Source of the DNA: Thermohalobaculum sp039822785
Lineage (GTDB): Bacteria; Pseudomonadota; Alphaproteobacteria; Rhodobacterales; Rhodobacteraceae
DNA: 64,000 nt
Assembly: GCA_039822785.1 (NCBI GenBank)
Contig: JBCBMO010000005.1
Coordinates: 62,001-126,000 of the forward strand
Direction: 5' to 3'
Part shown: positions 36,329-44,616 of the stretch, piece after piece
How positions within the stretch are numbered: position 1 is the first letter of the stretch
Layout of the letters: each line of letters starts with the position of its first letter
The notes under the pieces: generated by a model
Databases searched by the model: none
The model's input: only the letters and a program-made list of their open reading frames with translations
Told to the model about the DNA's origin: nothing
Translations under genes and position numbers: made by a program

Positions 36329-37000
36329 TCACGGCGCGGCTCGATTGATCGTCAAGGCGGCCTTCGCGCTTTCGATGCGCCCTGCGGCCTCCCGGATCTG
36401 CTCAGCTAAGTTGCTCAAGTCGGTTGTATACTGGCCCGCATCACGGCGGCACGGATGCGGCAAGCGCTGCGTGAGGGCCTCGCCGGTCTCCGGGTCGAAG
36501 ACGGTCGTGCGGGCCAGGGGTTGGTTGAACGGAAAACCGACCTCCAGGGGCGCACGCGCCTCTATGAATAGCGCGTAGATCCGCTCTCGAAGCGCGCCCA
36601 GGGCTTTGGCGTGCTGCCGGTACTTCTCGATCAACGGTGCCGCATCGGCGTTGATGGCGTCCTCCCAGCGCCTCAGGACTTCGTCGAGATCGCGCCGTGC
36701 ATCCTGAAGAGCCTCCTGGAGGCCGTCGCGGATGGCCTCCTCCCTGCGCTCAGCGCGCTTCGCTGCCCGATCTGCGGCCTCGTAGGCGGCTTCCTCGGCC
36801 GTGGTGGGCGAGCCATTGATTGCTGCGGCGGCGTCGGCCTTGGCGAGTGCAGCTGCCGCTTCCTCTGCATTCCGCCTCGCTTGCGAAGCCGTGGCGCGCT
36901 CGCGTTCAGCGGCAGCGAGGTGTGCAGCGTAGCGGCTGGCGACCTGGCCGGCCTCGTCCGCGAGGGCCTCAAGCTGCGCGGTGAATTTGTGCTTCGCCAT
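36329..37000 (-). CDS. Coiled-coil hypothetical protein
   Basis: 223 residues from the ATG at 37000. Rich in Ala, Glu, Arg and Lys with heptad-like runs (AERERATASQARRNAEEAAA, EAADRAAKRAERREEAIRDG), then a more compact part with AARTTVF-like strands (PLARTTVFDPETGEALTQRL) and a second helix. The start overlaps the TGA of the upstream AlpA-type gene by one base (TGATG), so they are coupled. Function unknown. Confidence 0.55.
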   Translation of the reverse strand: MAKHKFTAQLEALADEAGQVASRYAAHLAAAERERATASQARRNAEEAAAALAKADAAAAINGSPTTAEEAAYEAADRAAKRAERREEAIRDGLQEALQDARRDLDEVLRRWEDAINADAAPLIEKYRQHAKALGALRERIYALFIEARAPLEVGFPFNQPLARTTVFDPETGEALTQRLPHPCRRDAGQYTTDLSNLAEQIREAAGRIESAKAALTINRAAP

Positions 37001-37209
37001 CACGCAATCCTCCGCGCGGAGAGGGCTTCCACAGCCGAAAGGAGCTCATCGCGGCGCCAGCGGGTCAGTCGACCCATCCGAATGGGCTGAGGCAGACTGC
37101 CCTCGCCGACACGGCGCCACAGCGTCGCGCGACTCATCCCGAGCAGTCGGGCTGCCTCTGTATCGGCTAGTAAGATCGGTTGATCAGTAATTGTTTGGCT
37201 CTGTGCCAT
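37000..37209 (-). CDS. AlpA-type / excisionase-like HTH regulator
   Basis: 69 residues. The single domain ILLADTEAARLLGMSRATLW, RRVGEGSLPQPIRMGRLTRW, RRDEL is the standard AlpA/Xis winged-helix form: helix-turn-helix then a basic wing. Proteins of this type activate or reverse integrase function in P4-like elements. It lies near the integrase on the same strand, separated by the 238-residue gene. Confidence 0.8.
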   Translation of the reverse strand: MAQSQTITDQPILLADTEAARLLGMSRATLWRRVGEGSLPQPIRMGRLTRWRRDELLSAVEALSARRIA

Positions 37210-37272
37210 TGTGCGTCCTCCTAAGGCGGTGTTTGACGCACTGACATTTGCCGAGAGTATCGCGGAAAGTGG

Positions 37273-37989
37273 CTAGCGCTTTCCGCACTTTTCTTGACGG
37301 TGCCTTTCTTCGATTTTGTATCGCTTGCGTACCGTGTCGGGCTTTGCCCCAATTTCGGCAGCGACATGCTGATAAGGCTTCGTGATTCCAGCGTCGATTG
37401 CAGCCTGAACTCTCTCGAAAGTGTCTTCGCGCTCAGCTCGTGTTTGTTCAGCGCGTGTCTGCCCGCCTGACTCAGTTGCGCCGCGATTCTTGGTCCCCAA
37501 CCTAACCTGACTGAGAAATACTCGGTGCTCAAACTGAGCATTTAAACGGCCGAAGCCAGCGGCCAATCCTACGAGCGCCTTGATCTCATTAGTCCCGCCT
37601 AGGCGCTGTGCAGCAAGTATGGTTACATCAATCTGTCCGATAATCTGGATCTTGAAATAATCGTCACTGAGTTTCTTGGCGTAACGATTGGCAAAAACAA
37701 ACGCTGGAATACGATGCGCTAGTTCGTCTCTCGCCTTTTCGTAGGGTCGCCAGCACTTTGCGTCACCACTCCCTTCGACCGCATCCTGATGAACTACTAC
37801 GAACGGTCTATCGACGAGGCAGGGCCAGCCGCTGCCGACAAGCTCTGCCGCAAGGGCGACACGATAACCTGCAAGCTCGTCCAACATGTCGAAGTTCATG
37901 TCTACGAAGCGGTTCATGTCTTTGGGTAGAGTAAGCACCTCAGTAGTGGCCCGGTGCATGTAGTCTTCGTCATCGCGATCGCTGCTCAC
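37273..37989 (-). CDS. Hypothetical protein coupled to integrase
   Basis: 238 residues, less GC-rich than the chromosome. The N-terminal part (DMNRFVDMNFDMLDELAGYR) is acidic; the centre carries FVFANRYAKKLSDDYFKIQI and AAQRLGGTNEIKALVGLAAG. The C-terminal segment AAIDAGITKPYQHVAAEIGA with KPDTVRKRYKI looks like an HTH that could bind DNA. It overlaps the integrase stop region by four bases (ATGA), so the two are translated together. A role in integration or its control is inference. Confidence 0.58.
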   Translation of the reverse strand: MSSDRDDEDYMHRATTEVLTLPKDMNRFVDMNFDMLDELAGYRVALAAELVGSGWPCLVDRPFVVVHQDAVEGSGDAKCWRPYEKARDELAHRIPAFVFANRYAKKLSDDYFKIQIIGQIDVTILAAQRLGGTNEIKALVGLAAGFGRLNAQFEHRVFLSQVRLGTKNRGATESGGQTRAEQTRAEREDTFERVQAAIDAGITKPYQHVAAEIGAKPDTVRKRYKIEERHRQEKCGKR

Positions 37990-39218
37990 GCCCCCAACCT
38001 CACAACAGCCCCGCCTGCCAACGTCACGTACGACGCCCAGGCATCCATCATCGCCCGCCGCTTCTCGAAGAGGTCGGTCCGCCGGTAGGCGCGCTCGACT
38101 GCATTGCTGATCGCATGCGCCAAAGCCGCTTCCTTCACCTCGTGCGAGAAGGACGTCGCGTCCTCGGCCCAGTCTCTGAAGGTGGATCGAAAGCCGTGAA
38201 CCGTCACTGGAACCTCCATCCGCTTCAGCACGGCGGCAAGGGTCATGTCGGACATTGGTCGGCCAGGTTTCATCGAGGGGAAAACGAGATCATCGCGGGT
38301 CGACCGCGGCAGTTGGAGCGCCTCCTCAAGAACGGAGACCGCTACGCCTGAGAGAGGGACACGGTGCTCTTTGCCGGCCTTCATCCGCTCGGCTGGAACA
38401 ACCCAGATGCGGTCATCCAGGTCGATCTCTGACGTTCGCGCCATGCGCACCTCGCCGCTCCGAGCTGCGGTTAGGATGGTGAAGCGCAGGGCGAGCGCGC
38501 CTACCCCGGACGCTTCTTCAAGCTGTGGCCAGAATCTTGGCAGCTCCTTCCATGGCAGTGCGGCGAAGTTCCTTGGTCGTCGGTTCTGCTTAGGCAGCGC
38601 TCGATCGATACCTTCGACGGGATGGATCCCCGTACCCATGCCGTGCGCACGGGCCCAATCAATGACGGCCTTGATGCGCTGCTTGTTTCTGCGCGCCGTC
38701 TCGGGCTTCACGAGCCAGATCGGGCTGAGCGCACGCAGAAGATCCGCCTGATCGATGGCATGTACCGGGCGCTGCCCGATCTTTGGGAAGATGTCGCGCT
38801 CCATCGCCGAGAGCCACTGCGCCGTTGTCTTGGCGCTCTTGCCGACCGGTGCAACGTTCTCAGCATGCACCCGCCGCGCAGCCTGTTCGAAGGTCAGTGA
38901 GACCTTCTTGTCCCTATCGCGCTCGGCGATCGGATCACCACCCGCGCGGGCGACCTTCCGAAGCTCGCGGGCCATCTCGCGCGCCTCAGCCAACGTTACA
39001 TAGCTTATACTCCCGAGGCCGATATCCCGGCGCCTGCCTTGGACCATCGTCCGCAAGAGCCAGCGCTTTGCGCCGCTCTGGTCGACCTCTAGGTAAAGGC
39101 CATTTCCGTCGGCATGCCTACCCGGTGCGGCGTGCCGCACGGCCGGTGCCGTCAGACGCTTCTCTGGGTGCCTGCCGCGTGGCTTTTTGGCCTCGTCAGA
39201 ACCGGTAGCCATAGCCAC
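37986..39218 (-). CDS. int: Tyrosine integrase of P4 type
   Basis: 410 residues. N-terminal arm-type domain (DUF4102: ADGNGLYLEVDQSGAKRWLL), central core-binding domain, then the catalytic domain with R253 in TAARSGEVRMAR, H341-x-x-R344 in HGFRSTFRDW, H368 in ALAHAI and Y378 in ERAYRRTDLFEKRRAMMDAW. All catalytic residues are intact. It inserts the element into a tRNA 3' end; the site is the tRNA-Arg at the left boundary. It lies at the right end, away from the tRNA copy, and reads leftwards into the island. Confidence 0.95.
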   Translation of the reverse strand: MAMATGSDEAKKPRGRHPEKRLTAPAVRHAAPGRHADGNGLYLEVDQSGAKRWLLRTMVQGRRRDIGLGSISYVTLAEAREMARELRKVARAGGDPIAERDRDKKVSLTFEQAARRVHAENVAPVGKSAKTTAQWLSAMERDIFPKIGQRPVHAIDQADLLRALSPIWLVKPETARRNKQRIKAVIDWARAHGMGTGIHPVEGIDRALPKQNRRPRNFAALPWKELPRFWPQLEEASGVGALALRFTILTAARSGEVRMARTSEIDLDDRIWVVPAERMKAGKEHRVPLSGVAVSVLEEALQLPRSTRDDLVFPSMKPGRPMSDMTLAAVLKRMEVPVTVHGFRSTFRDWAEDATSFSHEVKEAALAHAISNAVERAYRRTDLFEKRRAMMDAWASYVTLAGGAVVRLGA

Positions 39219-39596
39219 TACCCCTCATTCTCCCCCCACAAAATTCTGAGATGTGGCGGGGCAAGGATAGACGTGCCGGGACATGACCGTCTATAGGTCA
39301 CTGTAGCTACGAAAGATTTCAGGACATCCTGGGGCGCCATGAGACAGCACGAAACACTACTATGGCGGATCCCCGGTGCGCCACGCTGCTATCACCCCCG
39401 CACAACTGACCTAACATGATGCCGGGTCATGTGCTTTCTGCGGCGCGAAGCGCGGGCTGTCGATCGAGCGCAATTTGCTCGGCGGAGGCCGATGTCACGA
39501 CCACTCTATGCCGAGTCGGGTGATTGGGTTCACGGGCTCTCCAGAGTAAGGTGAGGTGGGTGTCGCGGTGTGTTGAGCGGTGCGGGAGGTGTCTAT
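39219..39596. other. Right island edge and adjoining chromosomal spacer
   Basis: From the integrase start to the penicillin acylase stop. A short inverted repeat, TGACC-N7-GGTCA (39284-39300), lies in the expected integrase promoter region. After attR the bases to 39596 hold no gene that I can support. Confidence 0.5.
39370..39384 (+). repeat. attR, right direct repeat
   Basis: TCCCCGGTGCGCCAC, identical to 22756-22770. It lacks the rest of a tRNA, as expected of the distal copy. Confidence 0.85.
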
Positions 39597-41960
39597 TCAG
39601 GGTTGGATCAGGTGGGAATCCTGCCGCGTCGGCCCTGTCCCTGCGAAATCGGTTGTGTGGGAAAACCGGCGGCGTACTTCGGCGATTTCGAGGGGAACTT
39701 GGATGGTGTCGCCGGCTGCCCAGAGGGTGGTTTGATCCGCGAAGTTCTCCGCGTTGATGAAGCCGTCCTGCCCGCCGAACAGCACGAAGTAGTTCGCGTT
39801 CGGATCGCTGAGATCCGAGAGATGTCGTGACTGAACGCCGAACGCGACCTGGTGCGGCTCGGTCGTGAGCGGGCCGGCGGATTTGGCAACGGTCTCCTGC
39901 CCCCCTCGAACCGCGATCTCGTCCAACCGATAGCGCGCACCAATCAGCGGCGCGCGCGTCAGCAGGTAGCCCACGTCGATGCGGTGGATATCGCCCCAAC
40001 GCGTGCCGTCATCCAGAAAGGGAGCAGCCGCTTCGAGCGCGCCCTCAATCAGGTCCAGCGCCCTATCGGACGGCAAGCCTGACAGTTCCCGAGCAACCTC
40101 GAGCGGCAGTTGTCCGCTCTCTCGGTGCCAACGCTCCTCGCCGGCTCGGTCGAGCGCGGCGTAGAGCGCGGGCGCGAGGTCGGCCAAGAAAGCCTGGTAC
40201 AGCACGGCACCGTTGGAGTCGGTCTCGAAGTGGCCGTCCCACGCGCTCAGCGCCGTAGCAACGCGGGTTGCTTCCGGCCCCAACGCCAGCGCATCCGTCA
40301 GCAGGGCGCGCACCAGGCCATGCTCGGTGATGGCATAGGTGTCGAGCTGCACCGCACGTAGGTCGTCGAGATCGAGACGCTCCTTCGCGCCGAGCAACTG
40401 GTAGATCCGGCGCACCCGGTCGTCGCGCGGGAAGAACCAACCAAGCCGCGTGGGCGCATCGGCGACGGGCTTGTTGTTGGCGGAGGCGATCACGTCCACC
40501 TCCCCCCCAAGGCTTTGCGGCAGATCGCGCGGGCCAAGGACACGCTCCCAGGCGCGGTCGCTCTCCTCCGGCGACACGATGATGTCGTCGGGCCAGCCGG
40601 TCGGGCGGCTCGGCGTGGCTGTGGTGAGGATCATGCCGATGTCGCCATCGGCCTCGGCAAAAACGATGTTCTGCCCCGGCACCGCATAACCCTCGACGGC
40701 CCTCAGGATATCGGCGCCGGTCTCGGCTCTCGCGACGTCCAGCAGCGCGGTCAACTCGTTGCTCGGCAGATGCCCCAGCCAGCGCATCGCGATGTCCCGG
40801 TCTTCGGGGAACGGCAGCAGCGGCGCGTCCGAGACGATGGGACCCCAACGGCTCACTCGGTTCTCGACCGTCGTGGGCCAGAGACCGCGGCGCTCCAGGT
40901 GATGCCTCTCGACCGTGAACCCGCCCTGCCCGGTGACATCGACGAAATCCGTCGCCCAGTGGCGCATGTTGGTAGCGCCCCAGGCGAGATGTTCGTTACG
41001 GCCGAGGACGAAGGCGGGAATGCCGGCCGGCATCATGCCCACCGCGTGAAGGCTAGGCGCCTTCACGCCGGCCACCAGCCAGAGATTGGGCACGGTCAGC
41101 GCCAAGTGCGGGTCGTTGGCGATCAGCGCCGCGCCAGTGGCACTGCGCGCGCCCGATACCGCAAAGCTGTTGCTGCCGGCACGGGCGAAGGGCGCGAACA
41201 GCGCAATCATCTCGCGCCACCCTTCGTCAGGCGCCGTCTCTGCTCTGGTCGGCGTGGCCGGCGGGACGGCAGCGATGCTGGGCGCCAGCGCGCCCTGGGC
41301 CTCGCCGAAGCGGTGCCAGAGGGCCGGCCAACCGGGCTCCGTGCGCTGCGGCAAGAGGGAGAACAGGGCCGTCCAGTTGAGATCCGCGGCGGCCAGACGG
41401 CCGAGCGCGATCGTGTCGGCCGCCGTCCAGGGCTCGTTGTCGAGACCAAGCGCGGCGAAGTCATGGGGCAGCGGGGCGACATGCGCCTTGTAGTGATTGA
41501 CGCCCAGCGTGAAGCCCTCGATCCACGCGCGCGTCTCGGCCGGCAGCATGTCGAGGATCTCCGGCACCGCTCGGCGCAGACCGATCGCCCGGACCGCGGC
41601 GTCGATCTGCGTCGCGGGCGGTCCCGCCATTTCGGCGATCCGTCCCGAGACGACGCGCTTGCCGAACTCCATCTGACCGAGCCGCAGATGGGCGTGCACT
41701 AGACCGAGCGCGACGGCGGCGTCGTAGTCCGTCTCAGCTTCGATGAAGGGGATCTTGTAGGCGTCCCAGTGGATGCTCACTGACTGTTGGAAGGGCGGTG
41801 GGGGTATCCGCTCAAAGGTTGCGATCCGTTCGATCCGGGTCGTCGGTTCCGGCAGCGGCGCCAGGACCCCGCATCCGGCAGCGAGTGCCGTGATCACAGC
41901 GACCAGGCCGAGCCTCCTCGTCGTGGTGCTGGCGGACGAGTACAGCGCGTCACCCGGCAT
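39597..41960 (-). CDS. Penicillin acylase family protein, predicted lipoprotein
   Basis: 787 residues from the ATG at 41960 (an ATG at 41978 is the alternative). Signal with lipobox TALAAGC (C30). The N-terminal nucleophile hydrolase core has S263 in AGSNSFAVSG, the Ser released by self-cleavage after the preceding Gly, followed by ANDPHLALTVPNLWLV, a hallmark of peptidase family S45. Later IPAFVLGRNEHLAWGATNM and the Asn-rich region (IASANNKPVADAP) fit the acylase beta chain. Family members cleave amide bonds of penicillins, acyl-homoserine lactones and others; substrate unknown. Overlaps the SDR gene by 11 bp, last in a TetR-linked operon. Confidence 0.86.
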   Translation of the reverse strand: MPGDALYSSASTTTRRLGLVAVITALAAGCGVLAPLPEPTTRIERIATFERIPPPPFQQSVSIHWDAYKIPFIEAETDYDAAVALGLVHAHLRLGQMEFGKRVVSGRIAEMAGPPATQIDAAVRAIGLRRAVPEILDMLPAETRAWIEGFTLGVNHYKAHVAPLPHDFAALGLDNEPWTAADTIALGRLAAADLNWTALFSLLPQRTEPGWPALWHRFGEAQGALAPSIAAVPPATPTRAETAPDEGWREMIALFAPFARAGSNSFAVSGARSATGAALIANDPHLALTVPNLWLVAGVKAPSLHAVGMMPAGIPAFVLGRNEHLAWGATNMRHWATDFVDVTGQGGFTVERHHLERRGLWPTTVENRVSRWGPIVSDAPLLPFPEDRDIAMRWLGHLPSNELTALLDVARAETGADILRAVEGYAVPGQNIVFAEADGDIGMILTTATPSRPTGWPDDIIVSPEESDRAWERVLGPRDLPQSLGGEVDVIASANNKPVADAPTRLGWFFPRDDRVRRIYQLLGAKERLDLDDLRAVQLDTYAITEHGLVRALLTDALALGPEATRVATALSAWDGHFETDSNGAVLYQAFLADLAPALYAALDRAGEERWHRESGQLPLEVARELSGLPSDRALDLIEGALEAAAPFLDDGTRWGDIHRIDVGYLLTRAPLIGARYRLDEIAVRGGQETVAKSAGPLTTEPHQVAFGVQSRHLSDLSDPNANYFVLFGGQDGFINAENFADQTTLWAAGDTIQVPLEIAEVRRRFSHTTDFAGTGPTRQDSHLIQP

Positions 41961-42780
41961 GGGCCCCGCCCTTCGCACCGGCGCCCGCGGCCATGCCGGT
42001 GATGATCCCGGTCATGATCCTCACGCGCAAAAAGCGCGGGGTCGTCGCGAGGCTCCAGCCGAGAAGCTTGGAGAGACGGCCCGGGCGGATCGTCCCGCTG
42101 CGGCCGAGGGCGCGGACGACCCCCGTCGCGATGGTCTCCGGTGTCTCGGCGCTGCCCATCCTCATGCCAGCGCGCGCGCCAAAGCCCGTGGCCACAGGCC
42201 CGGGCGCGACCGAGAGAACATGGACGCCCTGCGGCCGAAGCTCGATCGCCAGACCCTCCGCCAGGGTCTGCACCCAGGCCTTGGTGGCCGAGTAGTGGGC
42301 CGACCCGCCGTTGCCCTGGAACCCAACGATGGAGCCGAAGAGCACGATCTGCCCCGCGCCCCGCGCGATCATCCGGGCCGAAAGGGCATGCGTCAGCGTC
42401 AGCACCGCGCCGCAGTTCAACGCGAGCATGGTCTGCTCGGTCGCGATGTCACCCTTGGCAAAGGCGCCGGCGCTGCCGAAGCCAGCCGCCAGAACGGCAA
42501 CGCCGACATCCCGCGTCGACAGCGCCGACAGGAGCGTATCGACCCCCGCCGAGCTCCCGAGATCCGCCGGAACGACATCGACCGAGACGCCCGTGTCCCG
42601 ACGCAGTCGTTCGGCGAGCGCTTGCAGCGCCGGCTCCCGGCGGGCGGTGACGATCAGGTCGAACCCCTCCCGCGCGAGCGCCTCAGCCGTCGCGCGCCCG
42701 ATCCCGTCACTGGCGCCGGTGACGAGGGCAACCGGGCCGAGCTTGGAGAGGCGAGGGGTCAGCATCGCCCGCCCGCTCAT
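41950..42780 (-). CDS. Short-chain dehydrogenase/reductase
   Basis: 276 residues. NAD(P)-binding VTGASDGIGRATAEAL, catalytic S in LFGSIVGFQGNGG, and the Y-x-x-x-K pair in AHYSATKAWVQTLAEGLA; C-terminal SVAPGPVATGFGA follows. The start ATG overlaps the DUF2141 stop by four bases (ATGA). It belongs to the classical SDR subfamily; substrate unknown. Middle gene of the operon that faces the TetR gene. Confidence 0.86.
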   Translation of the reverse strand: MSGRAMLTPRLSKLGPVALVTGASDGIGRATAEALAREGFDLIVTARREPALQALAERLRRDTGVSVDVVPADLGSSAGVDTLLSALSTRDVGVAVLAAGFGSAGAFAKGDIATEQTMLALNCGAVLTLTHALSARMIARGAGQIVLFGSIVGFQGNGGSAHYSATKAWVQTLAEGLAIELRPQGVHVLSVAPGPVATGFGARAGMRMGSAETPETIATGVVRALGRSGTIRPGRLSKLLGWSLATTPRFLRVRIMTGIITGMAAGAGAKGGAHAG

Positions 42781-43211
42781 CGGTCCACCTCGATGGTCAA
42801 CGTGAGCGATGCGTCGCCGACGGTGAAGGCTGCCTCCTCAAAGCGCGGCGCCCGCATCGCCGGCCGCACGTTGTTGGAGACCCCCCAATCCTCGGTCGGC
42901 AAACCGATGAAGTTGGTGTCGGTGATCCGGTTGCCGTTCAGATCATGCGATACGGCCACGGCATAGGCCCCGGGCGTGACATCGGGAAACCGGCATTCCG
43001 CGGTGTCGCCGCTGGGCACGACCCAGACGTTCCGCAGGCCGTTCGGGTCCATGGGGAACGTCCCGGCATCGCGATGCAAGGCGCAGCCGACCTCACCCTG
43101 GGCGGTGGCGAGGCCCGAGACGATGATGCGCAGCTCCACAGCCTGTGCCGGGGTGACGAGCCAGGCGGCGGAGACAATCAGGGCGGACGAGGAGGCGGCG
43201 TTTCGGATCAT
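42777..43211 (-). CDS. DUF2141 domain protein, exported
   Basis: 144 residues. A Sec-type signal (SSSALIVSAAWLVTPAQA) precedes a beta-sandwich domain: ELRIIVSGLATAQGEVGCAL, FPDVTPGAYAVAVSHDLNGN and TDTNFIGLPTEDWGVSNN are the conserved DUF2141 blocks. Family function is unknown; it is exported and small. First gene of the operon controlled by the two palindromes upstream. Confidence 0.87.
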   Translation of the reverse strand: MIRNAASSSALIVSAAWLVTPAQAVELRIIVSGLATAQGEVGCALHRDAGTFPMDPNGLRNVWVVPSGDTAECRFPDVTPGAYAVAVSHDLNGNRITDTNFIGLPTEDWGVSNNVRPAMRAPRFEEAAFTVGDASLTLTIEVDR

Positions 43212-43254
43212 CTGAGGTCCCTTTCGAGGAAGCTTGCGAACACGACGATCAGCA

Positions 43255-43271
43255 GGTTGACAGTGTCAACC
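43255..43271. promoter_or_regulatory. Palindromic operator 1, GGTTGACAGTGTCAACC
   Basis: A perfect 17-bp dyad (8-1-8). Its centre is 36 bp from that of the second site, so they lie on the same face after roughly three and a half turns. Located in the 117-bp gap between the divergent DUF2141 operon and the TetR gene. Confidence 0.8.
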
Positions 43272-43290
43272 ACGCAGAACCTAGAGGCTG

Positions 43291-43307
43291 GGTTGACGGC
43301 GTCAACC
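43291..43307. promoter_or_regulatory. Palindromic operator 2, GGTTGACGGCGTCAACC
   Basis: Second perfect 17-bp dyad with the same half-site GGTTGAC. Identical in its outer seven bases on both arms to operator 1. Most likely bound by the TetR protein encoded 22 bp further right, giving autoregulation plus control of the divergent operon. Confidence 0.8.
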
Positions 43308-43328
43308 GCCTTTCCTAGCGTTTTCTCC

Positions 43329-43928
43329 ATGAGCACCCGCGGCCCATCCAAAACGCCGTTGCACGAGGCCTGCCTGAGAGAAGCGCTCGAGATGATCGCC
43401 ACCGAGGGGCTGGAGGCGTTGAACCTGCGCGCCATCGCGCGGCGGCTCGGCGTGTCTCACCAGGCGCCCTACAAGCATTTCAGCTCACGCGATCATCTTC
43501 TGGCCGAGGTCATCCGCCGCTGCCTGGCGGATTTCGCGGCATACCTGCGCGCGTCGGGCGAAGGCGGTGACCCGTTGGCGCAGATGCATGCGCTCGGAGA
43601 GGCGTATCTGGGGTACGCGCTGTCGCGGCCGCTCGAGTATCAGCTGATGTTCGCGACCGAATGGCCGGAGGTGGCGCATCAGGCCGAACTCGGCGTGGAC
43701 GCCCGAGCGGCCTTCGATGTGCTGTGCCTGCGCCTATCGGCGCTGCGCCCGGACCTTGCGGGGCGAGCGCTGGATCGCGAAGCGATGTTCGTCTGGTCGG
43801 CAATGCACGGCGTCGCCGGTGTCCTCCAGAGCGGCGCGATGCGCTACCTCGGCATGGATGGCGATGAGCAGCGCGCCGTGGTCGCCCATGTCAACGACCT
43901 GGTCGATCGCGCCATCAGCCCGACATAG
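43329..43928 (+). CDS. TetR/AcrR family transcriptional regulator
   Basis: 199 residues from the ATG at 43329. The N-terminal HTH reads EALNLRAIARRLGVSHQAPY, KHFSSRDHLLAEVI, standard TetR form. The C-terminal ligand domain has EYQLMFATEWPEVAHQ, a segment seen in TetR_C_33-type regulators. It is divergent from DUF2141-SDR-acylase and the palindromes lie between. Ligand unknown; likely represses that operon. Confidence 0.92.
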   Translation: MSTRGPSKTPLHEACLREALEMIATEGLEALNLRAIARRLGVSHQAPYKHFSSRDHLLAEVIRRCLADFAAYLRASGEGGDPLAQMHALGEAYLGYALSRPLEYQLMFATEWPEVAHQAELGVDARAAFDVLCLRLSALRPDLAGRALDREAMFVWSAMHGVAGVLQSGAMRYLGMDGDEQRAVVAHVNDLVDRAISPT

Positions 43929-43935
43929 CGCCGTC

Positions 43936-44598
43936 TCACCAGGAGAACGCCACCGCGATCACGCCCACCAAGACCAAGCTCGCCGCCCAGACCCGGTCGA
44001 GGTCAAACCAGCCCTGGCGGATGAAGCGCAGCCCCAGCCAGCGCTGGACGCTGAACGCCAGCGCGCCGCCAGTGAGCACCATGCCCGCGGTATGGACCAC
44101 CGCCACCGCCAGCGCCATGACCAGGCCGTTGGCCATCAGGGTGCCGGCGGCGAAATGCCCGGCATCGCTCTCCTCGATCCCGCAGATGCCAAGGTAAATG
44201 GGCACCAGCATCAGCGCCGCCCCATGCGCCAGCGCCACCAGGAATGACCAGAGCGCGAGGCGAGAGGGCGGGACCCGGGCCAGGAAGCGGGGATGGCGCC
44301 GGGTGATGAAGATCCAGGCGCCAAGGCCGATCACGAGCGACCCCGCCGCGATCCGGATCTCGCGCTGCCAGTCCACCAGCGCCGTCAGCATCGCAAAGGG
44401 CAGCAGGATCGCGAGCATCGCCACGAGATGGCCAAGCGCCAGCGCGCCCAGCGCCGGCCACAGCGCGCCCTCGCGGCGCTCCATCAGGGAGGCGGAGACA
44501 GCGAGCGGCCAGCCCATGCCGGGGTTCAGCCCGTGGTAGAGGCCGCTCGCTATCACGGCCAGCCAGAGGCCGGCCGCGGTGGAGAGTTCCACGCCCAT
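43936..44598 (-). CDS. Polytopic membrane protein, His-containing, unknown function
   Basis: 220 residues, about six predicted membrane helices. Conserved-looking motifs: SGLYHGLNPGMGWPLAV, LALGHLVAM, VALAHGAALMLVPI and AVVHTAGMVLTGG. Histidines inside or at the ends of helices recall metal transport families of the NicO/UreH type, but a family assignment is uncertain. It starts 18 bp after the mtoX stop on the same strand, so the two form a transcription unit. A role in metal supply or small-molecule export for the MtoX protein is inference. Confidence 0.6.
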   Translation of the reverse strand: MGVELSTAAGLWLAVIASGLYHGLNPGMGWPLAVSASLMERREGALWPALGALALGHLVAMLAILLPFAMLTALVDWQREIRIAAGSLVIGLGAWIFITRRHPRFLARVPPSRLALWSFLVALAHGAALMLVPIYLGICGIEESDAGHFAAGTLMANGLVMALAVAVVHTAGMVLTGGALAFSVQRWLGLRFIRQGWFDLDRVWAASLVLVGVIAVAFSW

Positions 44599-44616
44599 GG
44601 CTCAGACCCCCAAGGC

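Larger units (their letters stand above)
22756..39384. mobile_element. tRNA-Arg-integrated genomic island (~16.6 kb) with phage-derived genes
   Basis: Bounded by a 15-bp direct repeat of the tRNA 3' end and carrying a P4-type integrase 152 bp from the right repeat. Contents: hypothetical and ParB-like genes at the left, two AT-rich coupled genes, an SRAP pseudogene, a large SIR2-domain protein, a tail tape measure gene without capsid or other tail genes, small genes with an AlpA-type regulator, and the integrase. Local base composition varies strongly, from clearly AT-rich at 24950-26250 to high GC, so the island is a mosaic. No replication or packaging genes are recognised. Confidence 0.88.

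Noticed and set aside
39370..39384. A second tRNA gene at the right island edge
   Set aside because: Only the final 15 bases recur, without an anticodon arm or other tRNA structure; it is the attachment repeat.
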